Of a stretch of DNA of 64,000 bases, positions 54,301 through 63,182 are shown piece after piece; within the stretch, counting starts at the first letter, position 1, and each line of letters starts with the position of its first letter. Made by a program: the position numbers and the translations under genes. The notes under the pieces are model-generated. The model saw only the letters and a list, made by a program, of their open reading frames with translations. It had not been told where the DNA came from and made no database searches. Source of the DNA: Chitinophaga parva (GTDB lineage Bacteria > Bacteroidota > Bacteroidia > Chitinophagales > Chitinophagaceae); contig NZ_QCYK01000001.1 in the NCBI RefSeq assembly GCF_003071345.1, positions 868,001 through 932,000 of the forward strand. Direction: 5' to 3'.

Positions 54301-54618
54301 TTCGGTGACCATGATGTTCTGGTCTACAAATCCCACGGAGGAGAAATGCAGTAAAGAACCGGGAGCTACATCCAGCACAAACTTGCCGTGAACGTCAGAG
54401 TAAGTACCGGCATTCTTTTTTGCCGTGTTGATAACACTTACACCGTTGAGCATATTACCGGAAGAGTCGGTGATGGTGCCGGTAACGGTGATGGTATTTT
54501 GTCCTGAAGCAGTATTATTTAAGCAACAGCAACAGATAAATAATAGACAAAATACGGCCTTACGCGCGGGAAACCAGGTAGTTACCGCACGTTTTAAGTA
54601 AACGTGGATCATATTCAT
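51343..54618 (-). CDS. SusC/RagA-family TonB-dependent transporter of the PUL
   Basis: A 1091-residue outer-membrane transporter from the ATG at 54618 (the frame is open 19 codons further, overlapping the leader). Signal peptide (AVFCLLFICCCCLNN), carboxypeptidase-like domain (VTGTITDSSGNMLNGVSVIN), SusC box and plug (EVVVTAFGRKERREAVVGSV, PLILVDNIELS, SILKDASAAALYGARGANGV), and a barrel ending in VFNIGLNLNF. Unlike the SusC at 23340 it has no STN domain, so it is not wired to a FecR/sigma pair. First gene of the six-gene minus-strand PUL operon. Confidence 0.95.
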   Translation of the reverse strand: MNMIHVYLKRAVTTWFPARKAVFCLLFICCCCLNNTASGQNTITVTGTITDSSGNMLNGVSVINTAKKNAGTYSDVHGKFVLDVAPGSLLHFSSVGFVDQNIMVTEKTRVINLRMIPAASSISEVVVTAFGRKERREAVVGSVTSIQPGELKVPSSNLTTALAGKVAGMISFQRGGQPGMDNANFFIRGVTTLGYSSSPLILVDNIELSANDLARLQVDDIASFSILKDASAAALYGARGANGVILITTKEGKIGKARINVRVENSISQPTKNIKLADPVTYMKGYNEAVTTRNPSQTPPYTPNAIYNTQQTLEHAPGSSPYIYPAVDWMSTLFKDQTNTHRANFSASGGSQFAKYYMAGSYSKDNGILQNNPVNNFNSGMKYENYQLRANVNLNVTKTTEVVVRLWGNFNDYTGPITGSNDGFSTDLYARVLHANPVAFAPYFAPDSANLLTKHILFGNNNRLTGSLMDNPYADLMYGYKTFSESRMSAQFELTQKLDFIPGLSFHGIFSTNRYSYFSITRNYKPFYYQVQSYDPHTKDYTLDWINDSPGAAQEFLGISSDPSSKSVYTYLYMQGTLDYNHAFDRHNVGATLIATRQQTQYGDAYEPGTNVPSLLLSLPYRNLGVSGRVSYSYDSRYFLEFNFGYNGSERFAADHRFGFFPTIGGGWVISNEKFWQGGVADVITRLKLRGSYGLVGNDNIGSQRFFYLSSVTPDDAGRGTWPGTFGSTNGNTYWGTTIQAYPNPDVTWERSRKSNVAIEATFLKHLNITAELYHEYRDHILIRRGYMPVSVGIENTANDNLQANLGIATARGLDLNLTYNNAITKDLSIQLMGNLTATSNKTIFQEEPEYKYDYRFQKGKPINQPFGYVAERLFVDDKEARNSPPQLFGNNPPQGGDIKYRDINHDGIIDSDDQVPIGLPTVPQIIYGAGFSLSYKNFDLSAFFQGLARESFFINPTSQVDFYYGKFGTAPFVNNGQLLQAYADNHWSLENQDLYAMYPRYSATDVANNEQQSTWWMRDGSFVRLKSAEIGYTFPKRLSRRAFMDNARIYANGLNLLTFSHFKLWDPEMAGQGFAYPIQRVFNIGLNLNF

Positions 54619-55320
54619 AAACGGGGAATTATCGTTGTTGCATAGCACTGGAAAATAACATGAGGAAAATGCCAACCGGTCAGGGAAACCCGCTTCATTC
54701 TTGCATTACTACGCTCTTCATTCAGGCAGTTAGTGAGGTGCTGGCTGGTGCAGTTTCACTAACGGGAAACGTGGTGGTCTATACTATCCTATACTACAAA
54801 TATAGAAATTTTTATACCCTGCCAAATTTTTTCAGCAGCTGAAAGGGGCAGATGTTTATTTACTATTATGGATAGCTTATTTACTATTACTGAAAGCGCG
54901 TGTAATAGCGGCAGACCGGCCGTGGAACAGCGTTAGGACGCAATGGAAGGTACGGTTTGCCGGGATTCCTACCGGTAGCCAGCATGAAATACGGAGTGGC
55001 AGGAAAGGTATTTTACCCACCTGTCATACGGCGGTTAAAAGAGTCATTGTATTTGGTACGCAAACTCCCGACAGGAAAATATTTCATCCGTACCGGGTTT
55101 AAAATGGCGGAAGCATTTCACTCGCGTGTCTATTCCTATGAGACAGATCCATCGAAAAAAATTCCACGTAAGGCACTAAATACTGGTATGGCTATTATCT
55201 GCACTGTGGGCCAGATTTTACAGTAAGACACTGCGATAACCCATCCGCAGACGTGATCAGCGCAATGCCCCAAGTGGGGCTTCCCCATCGCATATTGTTA
55301 AACCAATAAACTCCACGCAA
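54619..55320. other. Intergenic stretch upstream of the PUL
   Basis: About 700 bp between the divergent PUL and the lectin lipoprotein. It carries the PUL promoter. A plus-strand frame at 54957-55226 and the minus-strand frames here show no recognisable family. No regulator gene lies in it. Confidence 0.45.
54797..54826 (-). promoter_or_regulatory. Bacteroidota-type promoter of the PUL operon
   Basis: On the minus strand a -33 TTTG (54823-54826) and a full -7 TATATTTG (54797-54804) are 18 bp apart. Transcription should begin near 54790, giving a leader of about 170 nt before the SusC ATG. Confidence 0.65.
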
Positions 55321-56976
55321 ATGAAAAAAGCAGCACTCTTTCTCTGCCTGCTGGTAATGGCCGCCTGTAAACAGGATGTGCTGAAAACCACGACCACAGG
55401 TACTTCTACCGTAGCCCGCTCTCCGCTCACGTCTCCACCGGATTACGCCACGGTGACCATTACCAACGTAAACAGCGGTAAGTTCCTGGAGGTAGCAGGC
55501 AACCCTACTGCCAATGAAAAATTTAAAGACAACACGCTGCTGCAACAGTGGCAACTCTCCGGTTCCGTGAGCGCGCAGGACAACTGGCAGAAATGGCACC
55601 TCATTTACCAGACCACGGCAGGCGGTGTGCGGTATTACCAGATCCGCAACCTGTTCAGCGGAAAGCTGATAGACGTGCCTTCCGGCACCAATGTAAGCGG
55701 CACGGTGCTGCAGCAGTATGCATCCTTTCCGCTGCCGGCAGACCAGCAGCTCTGGAAGCTGCAGGACCTGGGTGGCGGGCAGTATAACATTGTGAACAAA
55801 GGCAATGGCCTGGCACTTTCCGTATCCGGCGGGTCTACCGCCAATGGCGCCCAGGTGATCCAGGAAACGGCGGCCAGCGGCAACAAACAACGTTGGTCCA
55901 TTGACGTTATAGCGGAAGATACCTGGCGCGATGATGCCGTGGTGAGGTTCTTCTTCCGCAACAGCACCAGCCAGGGCTCTGCCGCCTTTGACGAGGGTAC
56001 CAGCATTCCCCTCACCTGGAGTGGCAACAATGGTAAGGTGCTGTGGATCACCCAGGATGCCTGGGATGGCTCACAGTTGCAGTCCAATAGCATGTTTAAC
56101 TGCAACGATGTTTTCCGCTACAACAACTCCGTGCTCATTCAACCCAGCCACACCGACTGGAGCCCGGGGAACACGCCCAACATGACGATCAACAACAGCA
56201 ACAACGGCCGCCCCCTGCAGGTCTTTAACAACCAGCCCGGCACCGACTGGTCATGGCCTGGCCCCGGCGTGGAAATAGGAGACAAGGTGTATGTGCAATG
56301 CGGCGAAGGCACCTCCTTGACGGCTTCTAACCAATCGCTGTACCGCCTTACCCAAAGCACCGGCACCCAGTGGGTGGCAGAGCGTTTTCAACCTAACGGC
56401 TTCTCCGGCCAGACCACTGTTTCCTATTCTTCCGGCATGGTAAAACCCGGTGACGGGTATGTGTATGCTTTTGGAAGTGAGGGTGTAGGTTATGGTTACA
56501 ACAGTTATGTGCACGTGGCCCGCTTTGCAGAAAGCAGTCCCTTTGTATGGCAGTACTGGAGCGGTTCCGCATGGATCAGTACTGTGACCACCGGTGCCGC
56601 ATCCAAAGTGGCGGATGGCCTGGGTACTAACGCCATCGCCTATGTGAATGGCAAGTATGTGCAGGTGACCATGGACCAGGGTTTCAATTGCGACGCAAGC
56701 CGCAATATCTACATGGCCACGGCTACATCCCCCACCGGGCCATTCTCTACGCCGGTGAAGGTGTATGCCATCCAGGAATATTTCAAAGGCCAGTATGCGC
56801 GGTACTACACCCCGGCCATCCACCCGGAATTTGCGAGCGGACATAATGAATTACTGGTGACGTATTGTTTGAATTTCTCCGCATGTGGCCAGGCATCTTG
56901 CGATGGCAGCTACCTGGACCCGTATTTTTACCGGGTGAAGGGCATCCGGGTGCCCTATTCGAAGATCGGGTTGTAG
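55321..56976 (+). CDS. Lipoprotein with ricin-type lectin domain and beta-propeller-like module
   Basis: A 551-residue lipoprotein (lipobox LLVMAACKQDV). Residues 45-195 are a ricin B-type beta-trefoil with repeated QxW-type motifs (LLQQWQLSGS, QLWKLQDLGGGQYNIVNKG, KQRWSIDV). Residues 200-551 form a second, beta-rich domain (VLWITQDAWDG, GDGYVYAFGSEGVGYGYNSY, FNCDASRNIYMATATSPTG) like the DUF4185/DUF5005 five-bladed propeller group. A surface carbohydrate-binding, possibly hydrolytic, protein. It is divergent from the PUL and could serve the same glycan. Confidence 0.8.
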   Translation: MKKAALFLCLLVMAACKQDVLKTTTTGTSTVARSPLTSPPDYATVTITNVNSGKFLEVAGNPTANEKFKDNTLLQQWQLSGSVSAQDNWQKWHLIYQTTAGGVRYYQIRNLFSGKLIDVPSGTNVSGTVLQQYASFPLPADQQLWKLQDLGGGQYNIVNKGNGLALSVSGGSTANGAQVIQETAASGNKQRWSIDVIAEDTWRDDAVVRFFFRNSTSQGSAAFDEGTSIPLTWSGNNGKVLWITQDAWDGSQLQSNSMFNCNDVFRYNNSVLIQPSHTDWSPGNTPNMTINNSNNGRPLQVFNNQPGTDWSWPGPGVEIGDKVYVQCGEGTSLTASNQSLYRLTQSTGTQWVAERFQPNGFSGQTTVSYSSGMVKPGDGYVYAFGSEGVGYGYNSYVHVARFAESSPFVWQYWSGSAWISTVTTGAASKVADGLGTNAIAYVNGKYVQVTMDQGFNCDASRNIYMATATSPTGPFSTPVKVYAIQEYFKGQYARYYTPAIHPEFASGHNELLVTYCLNFSACGQASCDGSYLDPYFYRVKGIRVPYSKIGL

Positions 56977-57010
56977 AAAACAGGTGCACGAAAACAGTGG
57001 CATATAACAA

Positions 57011-57045
57011 GGGGCCGTATCATGGTTGTTGATACGGCCCCTCCC
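57011..57045. terminator. Strong bidirectional terminator
   Basis: A perfect 12-bp stem, GGGGCCGTATCA against TGATACGGCCCC, with a 7-nt loop, followed by a short T-rich run. It sits between the convergent lectin and esterase genes. Confidence 0.85.
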
Positions 57046-57063
57046 TTTTATGTTGGCATGCAG

Positions 57064-58677
57064 TTACTGCTGCATATACTCCTTGTCCAGTAACAAATAC
57101 CGCGCACGCTTGGTTTCCCTGCGCAGCACCGTTTGCACATCAATATCGATATAAGACACCTTGTTGTTATCCCTGACCGCTTCCCATTTGGTGAGGCCGG
57201 GCCCGTTCGGGTTGCCTGTCTTTATGAAATTAGCAAAATAGCTTTCCATCGTGTCAGACACTTTATAATCGTCCGGTGTCCAGGCATATACTTTATTGGT
57301 AGCCAGGTTGCCCAGTGCATATTCAATCTCCGACGCGTGCCCGGCGCCCATGGCTTTGGGTTGCGCCGGTTTGGTGCCATTGCCTTTGATCACACCGCCT
57401 GCCAGGCCCGCCACAGCGTCTTTATCCACCATCGGCGGGCGCATGCGGGAAAAGAGATAGCAGTAAACGGGCTGCCCGCTGGTTTGTACATGCAGGTCTG
57501 CCCACTTCCACGTGCTGTACACGATAAAACGGTCGCTGCTCAGGTCTGTGGCAGAGCGCATCACTTCCTCATCCGTGTTGCCGGGGTATAGTTTCAGGAT
57601 GTCCGCGGCGCGGTCGCCATAAAGTTTTTCCAATACCTTTTTGTAATTATCCGGTGTGGGGGCCAATGGGCCCATGATAAACTGGTAGGGCACTTCAGCA
57701 GAGTTCCAGCCGGCCAGCAGGGGCACGCGGGCCTGTTCTCCGGCGGCAAATATTTCCGGCAGGGATTTAGGCAGCAGGTAGCCGTCTATCGTGGCGTTAG
57801 TACCCGGTGCACCCGGCTGGAATGCGGCATCCAGCAGCTTTTCCGCGGGCAGGGCGCGCAGGGAATCCAGGGTGGTCACGTGTATGCGTTCGGCCAGTTT
57901 TACGCCGTTCTGTTCTGCTTCTGCCAGGGGGATGGGATACAATGTGGGTTTAATGGCGGCACCACTTTCGCCGATGGCGCCTGCAATGAGATCTTTAGAC
58001 AAAGGAGAGGCCATCTGTACGGATACGGAAATACTGCCGGCCGATTCGCCGGCAATGGTAACACGCTTGGGATCTCCACCAAAAGCGGCAATATTCTGCT
58101 GCACCCATTCCAGGGCAGCATGCTGGTCCAGGTAGCCATAATTGCCGGAAGAGTGATGGGGAGATTCTTTGGTAAGATCCGGGTGTGAAAAGAACCCGAA
58201 GATGCCGAGGCGGTAATTAACCGTGATGGCAACAATGCCGCGGCGGGCCATGCTCTCCCCATCGTAGCGGGGTTCTGAGCCATCGCCGGCAGCGAGGCCT
58301 CCACCGTAGAAGTATACGAGCACCGGCAATGCCTTGCCCTTGCCGGCGCCGGCGGGTGCCCACACATTCAGGTACAGGCAGTCTTCACTCAGTCCATCTG
58401 AGCGGAAGCCCATATCGCCAAAGATGGGCTTCTGCATGGCGCGCGGCCCAAAGTGGTCGGCCTTGCGCACGCCGGTCCAGTTTTGTACGGGCTGGGGCTC
58501 TTTCCAGCGCAGGAGACCAGTGGGAGGCTGGGCAAAAGGAAGGCCTTTGTACGAGATCACTTTTGCATCGGGGGTAGGATAGCCTTCTACTATACCATTT
58601 TTCGTGGTGACCTGTTGCTGGCTAAAGGCGGGCACCGCCAGCAGGAGCGTGGAAAGTGCCAGGAGAGCATGTTTCAT
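57064..58677 (-). CDS. Type-B carboxylesterase
   Basis: A 537-residue secreted alpha/beta hydrolase with a signal peptide (MKHALLALSTLLLAVPAFSQ). The nucleophile elbow is GESAG with Ser212, the oxyanion loop is YFYGGGLAAGDG (a Tyr where HGGG is usual), and the catalytic His is probably in GAGHASEIEYALG. The family hydrolyses carboxylic esters. I start at MKHALLAL; the frame is open 26 codons further. It is a single transcription unit; a link to deacylation of the PUL glycan is only a possibility. Confidence 0.92.
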   Translation of the reverse strand: MKHALLALSTLLLAVPAFSQQQVTTKNGIVEGYPTPDAKVISYKGLPFAQPPTGLLRWKEPQPVQNWTGVRKADHFGPRAMQKPIFGDMGFRSDGLSEDCLYLNVWAPAGAGKGKALPVLVYFYGGGLAAGDGSEPRYDGESMARRGIVAITVNYRLGIFGFFSHPDLTKESPHHSSGNYGYLDQHAALEWVQQNIAAFGGDPKRVTIAGESAGSISVSVQMASPLSKDLIAGAIGESGAAIKPTLYPIPLAEAEQNGVKLAERIHVTTLDSLRALPAEKLLDAAFQPGAPGTNATIDGYLLPKSLPEIFAAGEQARVPLLAGWNSAEVPYQFIMGPLAPTPDNYKKVLEKLYGDRAADILKLYPGNTDEEVMRSATDLSSDRFIVYSTWKWADLHVQTSGQPVYCYLFSRMRPPMVDKDAVAGLAGGVIKGNGTKPAQPKAMGAGHASEIEYALGNLATNKVYAWTPDDYKVSDTMESYFANFIKTGNPNGPGLTKWEAVRDNNKVSYIDIDVQTVLRRETKRARYLLLDKEYMQQ

Positions 58678-58838
58678 ATATGCGTGGAGTTTTTCGATGC
58701 TTAAGATAATGAATAAATCAGGGATGCAGAATCTAAAAACCGCCGCCACTGGCAAGGGTTTCCGCGCGCCCGGCTTCCCAATTTAACCCTGCGGTAACAT
58801 TGCTATTTTAACTTAGCCCCGGACATCCGTGAGCAGCT

Positions 58839-60125
58839 ATGAATTACGTCATCTTCCTCGGCCTGTGCCAGGCCCTGATCGCACTTTTCCTTTTGCCGGC
58901 ATCCCGGGCCAAACGCCCGGCCAATGAGTGGCTCCGCTGGTTGCTGGCCTGCATTTGCCTGCACCTCACTTTTAAGTTCATCATCTTCACCGCGGTGCCT
59001 TTTGTAGAAATGCGCCGTACCTTCAACACCTTTGTGGGCCTGGCTTACGGCCCCCTGCTGTGGATCTTTGCCCGGAAGGTGCATAACGACCGCTTTAAGC
59101 CATTCCGCTACTGGTACATCTTCTTGCCGGCCATTGTCGGCGCTTTCGGGTACCTGTTTGTAGCCATTTCCACCATGGTGCGCGGGCAATTGCCCCTGGT
59201 TTTCCTGGATGTGTACAATAAATATGTGCTCTATTGCAGTTATGGTATGGCGGTATTCCCCATCCTTACCCTGCGCGTTTCCCGGCGGTTGTCCGCCTTC
59301 TGGAACATAGAGCGCCGCCTGCTGCGCCAGTTTTCCGTGATCCTGGTATCCCTCAGCTGTATAGCCGTAACAGGCACCCTCCTGCCTTACGTCAACGGGT
59401 TAGGGCTGGACCCGGACGTGACCAACATTGCCATACGCATTTTTGTGTACGCGCAGCTGATGGTGGGCTGTGTGCTGATCATCCAATATGAACTGAGCCT
59501 GCAGCGCATCCTGGGCCAAACCACCCCACCCGCCGCCTTGCCGGAAGAAGCCGTCCCACCCGCCGCGGTGGGCGCATTTGCCGCAGGCGCACTCATACCG
59601 CATCCCACACGTCCTGTTGTTATACACACCGAAATGCCCCCGGGACCGGCACCATTGGCCGCAGGCCCCCATACCCTCCTTGTTATAGCGGAGGCCAATC
59701 CTGAAGAAGAAGCGCCGGCCCGCAAATCCCTGCTGGACGCAGACCAGCTGATGGCCCTGAAGATGCGCCTCATCCAGCTGATGGAAAAGCAAAAGATCTA
59801 CACAGACCCGGACCTTTCCCTGGAAAAACTGGCCGCCCTGCTGCAGGTGCCGCGTAACCAGGCATCGGAACTGATCAACACAGGCGTGGGCAAATCCTTC
59901 TACCAGTTTGTCAACGAATACCGCATCCGCGAGGTAGTGCGGTTGCTGGACAAATGCATCCGCCACGGCGCTACGCCTAACATCCTTTCCCTGGCCTTTG
60001 AGGCCGGCTTCCATTCCAAATCGTCGTTCAACGGATACTTCAAAAAAGTGACCGGCTACACACCTTCTGCCTACCTGAAACGCGACCACGTGACCCGCCT
60101 GCTGGCACAAACCGGCTATCGTTAA
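58839..60125 (+). CDS. Membrane-bound AraC-type regulator
   Basis: A 428-residue protein: about seven membrane segments in the first 230 residues (YVIFLGLCQALIALFLLP, WLLACICLHLTFKFIIF, YIFLPAIVGAFGYLFVAI and more), a Pro/Ala-rich linker, and a C-terminal AraC HTH pair (LEKLAALLQVPRNQASELI and ILSLAFEAGFHSKSSFNGYF) ending in GYTPSAYLKR. The 7TM-AraC class carries its sensor in the membrane. It precedes the TonB receptor and phosphatase genes on the same strand and may control them. Confidence 0.9.
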   Translation: MNYVIFLGLCQALIALFLLPASRAKRPANEWLRWLLACICLHLTFKFIIFTAVPFVEMRRTFNTFVGLAYGPLLWIFARKVHNDRFKPFRYWYIFLPAIVGAFGYLFVAISTMVRGQLPLVFLDVYNKYVLYCSYGMAVFPILTLRVSRRLSAFWNIERRLLRQFSVILVSLSCIAVTGTLLPYVNGLGLDPDVTNIAIRIFVYAQLMVGCVLIIQYELSLQRILGQTTPPAALPEEAVPPAAVGAFAAGALIPHPTRPVVIHTEMPPGPAPLAAGPHTLLVIAEANPEEEAPARKSLLDADQLMALKMRLIQLMEKQKIYTDPDLSLEKLAALLQVPRNQASELINTGVGKSFYQFVNEYRIREVVRLLDKCIRHGATPNILSLAFEAGFHSKSSFNGYFKKVTGYTPSAYLKRDHVTRLLAQTGYR

Positions 60126-60257
60126 CGTTAGCTTAATGTGGCTAACGCGTTGAAGATCAATCCAGGCAAGTGCGTAATGATCCGCGGGCGTGCGGTTGTA
60201 CCCACGAAGTCGACCCGGGGCGGAATGCGCCGCAGCTTTGCGAAAACTTTTGTTAGT

Positions 60258-63128
60258 ATGTCTCATTGCTTATCCAAAAAGTCTTTGCGCAAACTGCTGC
60301 TGGCTGCCCTCCTGGGGCCTGCCCTTGGCACACAGGCACAGCTGATCAAAGGGGTGGTTACCAGTAAAGAGGGCCAGCTGCCGGGTGCTACCGTACGGGT
60401 GAAGAGTACCCACCATCTTGCCTCCACAGATCTTTCCGGTGGGTTTACCCTCAATGCCCAGGCAACGGGCCACCTTACCATACAGGTATTTTACGTAGGC
60501 TATGCCATGAAAGAAATGGAGCTGGATGTAAAGAAAGGGGTGAATGATGCCGGCCTGCTGGAACTCTCCCCGGTAGAAGGTAAGCTGGGCGCGGTGATCG
60601 TGAAAGGAACCATGGCACCTTCCCAGGTAAAGGCATATAGCATCAAGAAAAACTCCGTGGCCATCATGGACGTGATCGCGGCAGATGCGATTGGCAAGCT
60701 GCCGGACCGTAATGCCGCGGAAGCCGTACAGCGTGTGCAGGGCGTGGCCGTGAGCCGCTACCATGGCGAGGCAGACCAGGCCACGGTGCGGGGTACCCCA
60801 TTTGCCTGGACCTCCACTTTGTTCAATGGCATACACCTGCCTTCCGGCAATCCTATGGGCACCCGCGCCTCCGTGCTGGACGTAGTGCCTTCTGAAATGA
60901 TCCAGTACGTGCAGGTGACCAAAGCCATCACGCCGGATATGGAAGGCGATGCCATTGGGGGTGCTATCAACTTCATTACGCGCACCGCGCCCCAGCACCG
61001 CATCCTGAACGTGAGCGGCGCCGGTGGTTACAATAACTTTTCAAAAGACGGTACCTACAACGCATCTGCAGTGTATGGCGACCGTTTCTTCAAAGGCAAA
61101 CTGGGTGTGATGGTCTCCGGTGCGGTGTGGAACCGCAAGTGGGGCACTGACTCTTATGAAGTGGCTTACAACACCGGGCTTTCCAGCCCTGTACAGCAAA
61201 GATCCATCAGCACCCTGGACATGAAGCGTTACATGGGCACCCGGGAAACCTACGGTTCCAGCGTGGGATTGGAATATAATTTCAACGCCGGCAATAAGAT
61301 CTTTGCCCGTGGTATGATGAACAAGTTTAACGACATCCGCCCCGTATACGAAAGCTGGTTTGATTTTAATAACAGCCGCTATCAATACACTTACCGCTAC
61401 TCTTACTACCAGACCAAGCTGAATGGCGGTGAAGTAGGCGGTGAGCACCAGCTGGGCGCCAAACTGAAACTGGACTGGAGTGCCGCGGAATATTATTCTT
61501 CCTACTACCTCACCACGCCGCCTACCAATGCCAGCAAAGGCTTGCCCATTGCCTATTTCCGCCAAAAGATCGCAGGCGGGATAGATGGCCTGAGCAGCGA
61601 TGGTAAAAAATACCTGAAGATGGACGCTCCAGATGGTATTGGTGATGACCCGATGCATATCCAGATGCATCCCAAGGACCTGAAGGAAGTGATGGACCCG
61701 TCTAAACTCACGTTACAACAACTGGTCATCGCTTCGCTGAACAATAGCGACCGTGATAAGGTAGGCCAGGTGAACCTGAAGCAGACGGTTAATAGTAAAC
61801 TGACGCTCAAATACGGCGCTAAGTACCGCAACAAAACCCGCGATGGCATTAACCAGGCGTCTTACGTATGGCTGCCCGGCGCCGCGCTGGGTATCCCGGG
61901 ATCGCCGGCCCTGGTAACGCTTAGTTCAATGGACCGTACCAGCTTCCCCACCCGCGGCGGGTTCTTTAAAGAGCTGGGTAGCCCGTATAATGCGGAGATC
62001 ATGGACCCGCTCACCAAGGATCAATTGTTCAAATTGTATGACACGTCCTTCCTCAATAAGAATGGCTTCCGCAACTTCTCACCTGCCAGCAATGCTACGC
62101 TGATCTATCATGGTCATGAAAACGTGTTTGCCGCTTACGCGATGGCAGATTACAAAGTGAATGAAAAACTGCACGTCACGGCCGGCCTGCGTGATGAGCA
62201 CACCGCTTTCCAGCTGAACAGCTCCACGCTTACTACCAATAGCACCGGTACGGTCATTAGCCCGGTAACGGTGAGCAAAAGCTACAATTCCCTGCTGCCC
62301 ATGGTGCATGCCAGGTACAGTGTGAATGACCAGCTGAATGTGCGTGCCGCCTTTACCCGCACATTTGTACGCCCCAATTTCACAGACCTGAACCCCGGGG
62401 AATCACAGAACCTCACGCAAACGCCGGCTACCATCACCAAAGGCAACCCGGACCTGAAGCCCACCTATTCCAACAACTATGACCTGATGGGAGAATATTA
62501 CTTCAGGAACATTGGCCTGGTGAGCGGTGGTGTGTTTTACAAAGACCTGAGCAATGTGATCTTCAGCGACCAATCCACTACCCTGGATGCCAACAATAAC
62601 ACGGTGCTGATCACGCAACCCAAGAACCTGCAAAAGGCTTCCCTGGTGGGCGCAGAAGCGGGCATCAACAAGCGTTTCGACTTCCTGCCCGGTTTCTTCA
62701 GCGGATTGGGCGTGGAATTTAATTACACCTATATCCATTCCAGCACCACGGTGCCCCGCACCGTATCCGGCAAAGTAGTATACGACAAAGCAGCCCTGCC
62801 CAACCAGAGTAAAAATCTTTTTAACGCCATCCTGTTCTATGAAAGAAAAGGTGTAATGGTAAGAGTAGCGGGCAACTACCGCGGCCGGTCTATAGAGACA
62901 CTGAGCCAGCAACTGGGCCCACAACTGTACACATATGCAGACAACTACTTCACCATTGATGCATCTGCTTCCGTCACCCTTACACCGCGCCTGCGCGTGT
63001 TTGCAGAATTGAACAACCTTAACAACGCGCCGCTGAAATATTACCTCGGCGACCCGCACCGCCCCACACAGGTGGAGTGGTACAGCCAGCGTGGCCAGGC
63101 GGGCATCCGTTGGGATATTATCAAGTAA
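60258..63128 (+). CDS. TonB-dependent receptor (carboxypeptidase-like domain, TIGR01782-like)
   Basis: A 956-residue outer-membrane receptor from the ATG at 60258 (MSHCLSKKSLRK); 40 upstream codons in the same frame are not signal-like. Signal peptide ending GTQAQ, carboxypeptidase-like domain (LIKGVVTSKEGQLPGATVRV), plug with ADAIGKLPDRNAAEAVQRVQ and GVAVSRYHGE, and a barrel ending GQAGIRWDIIK. The LPDRNAAEA plug motif marks the proteobacterial/Xanthomonas-like receptor type, not SusC. There is no SusD partner; the next gene is a secreted phosphatase. Confidence 0.93.
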   Translation: MSHCLSKKSLRKLLLAALLGPALGTQAQLIKGVVTSKEGQLPGATVRVKSTHHLASTDLSGGFTLNAQATGHLTIQVFYVGYAMKEMELDVKKGVNDAGLLELSPVEGKLGAVIVKGTMAPSQVKAYSIKKNSVAIMDVIAADAIGKLPDRNAAEAVQRVQGVAVSRYHGEADQATVRGTPFAWTSTLFNGIHLPSGNPMGTRASVLDVVPSEMIQYVQVTKAITPDMEGDAIGGAINFITRTAPQHRILNVSGAGGYNNFSKDGTYNASAVYGDRFFKGKLGVMVSGAVWNRKWGTDSYEVAYNTGLSSPVQQRSISTLDMKRYMGTRETYGSSVGLEYNFNAGNKIFARGMMNKFNDIRPVYESWFDFNNSRYQYTYRYSYYQTKLNGGEVGGEHQLGAKLKLDWSAAEYYSSYYLTTPPTNASKGLPIAYFRQKIAGGIDGLSSDGKKYLKMDAPDGIGDDPMHIQMHPKDLKEVMDPSKLTLQQLVIASLNNSDRDKVGQVNLKQTVNSKLTLKYGAKYRNKTRDGINQASYVWLPGAALGIPGSPALVTLSSMDRTSFPTRGGFFKELGSPYNAEIMDPLTKDQLFKLYDTSFLNKNGFRNFSPASNATLIYHGHENVFAAYAMADYKVNEKLHVTAGLRDEHTAFQLNSSTLTTNSTGTVISPVTVSKSYNSLLPMVHARYSVNDQLNVRAAFTRTFVRPNFTDLNPGESQNLTQTPATITKGNPDLKPTYSNNYDLMGEYYFRNIGLVSGGVFYKDLSNVIFSDQSTTLDANNNTVLITQPKNLQKASLVGAEAGINKRFDFLPGFFSGLGVEFNYTYIHSSTTVPRTVSGKVVYDKAALPNQSKNLFNAILFYERKGVMVRVAGNYRGRSIETLSQQLGPQLYTYADNYFTIDASASVTLTPRLRVFAELNNLNNAPLKYYLGDPHRPTQVEWYSQRGQAGIRWDIIK

Positions 63129-63182
63129 ACAATTTCCAACATCAAAAGGGAAAATACTAACCTGACAATCTAACTATCTGAT

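Noticed and set aside
54957..55226. 89-codon plus-strand frame in the PUL intergenic region
   Set aside because: There is no recognisable motif, and neither strand gives a convincing gene.
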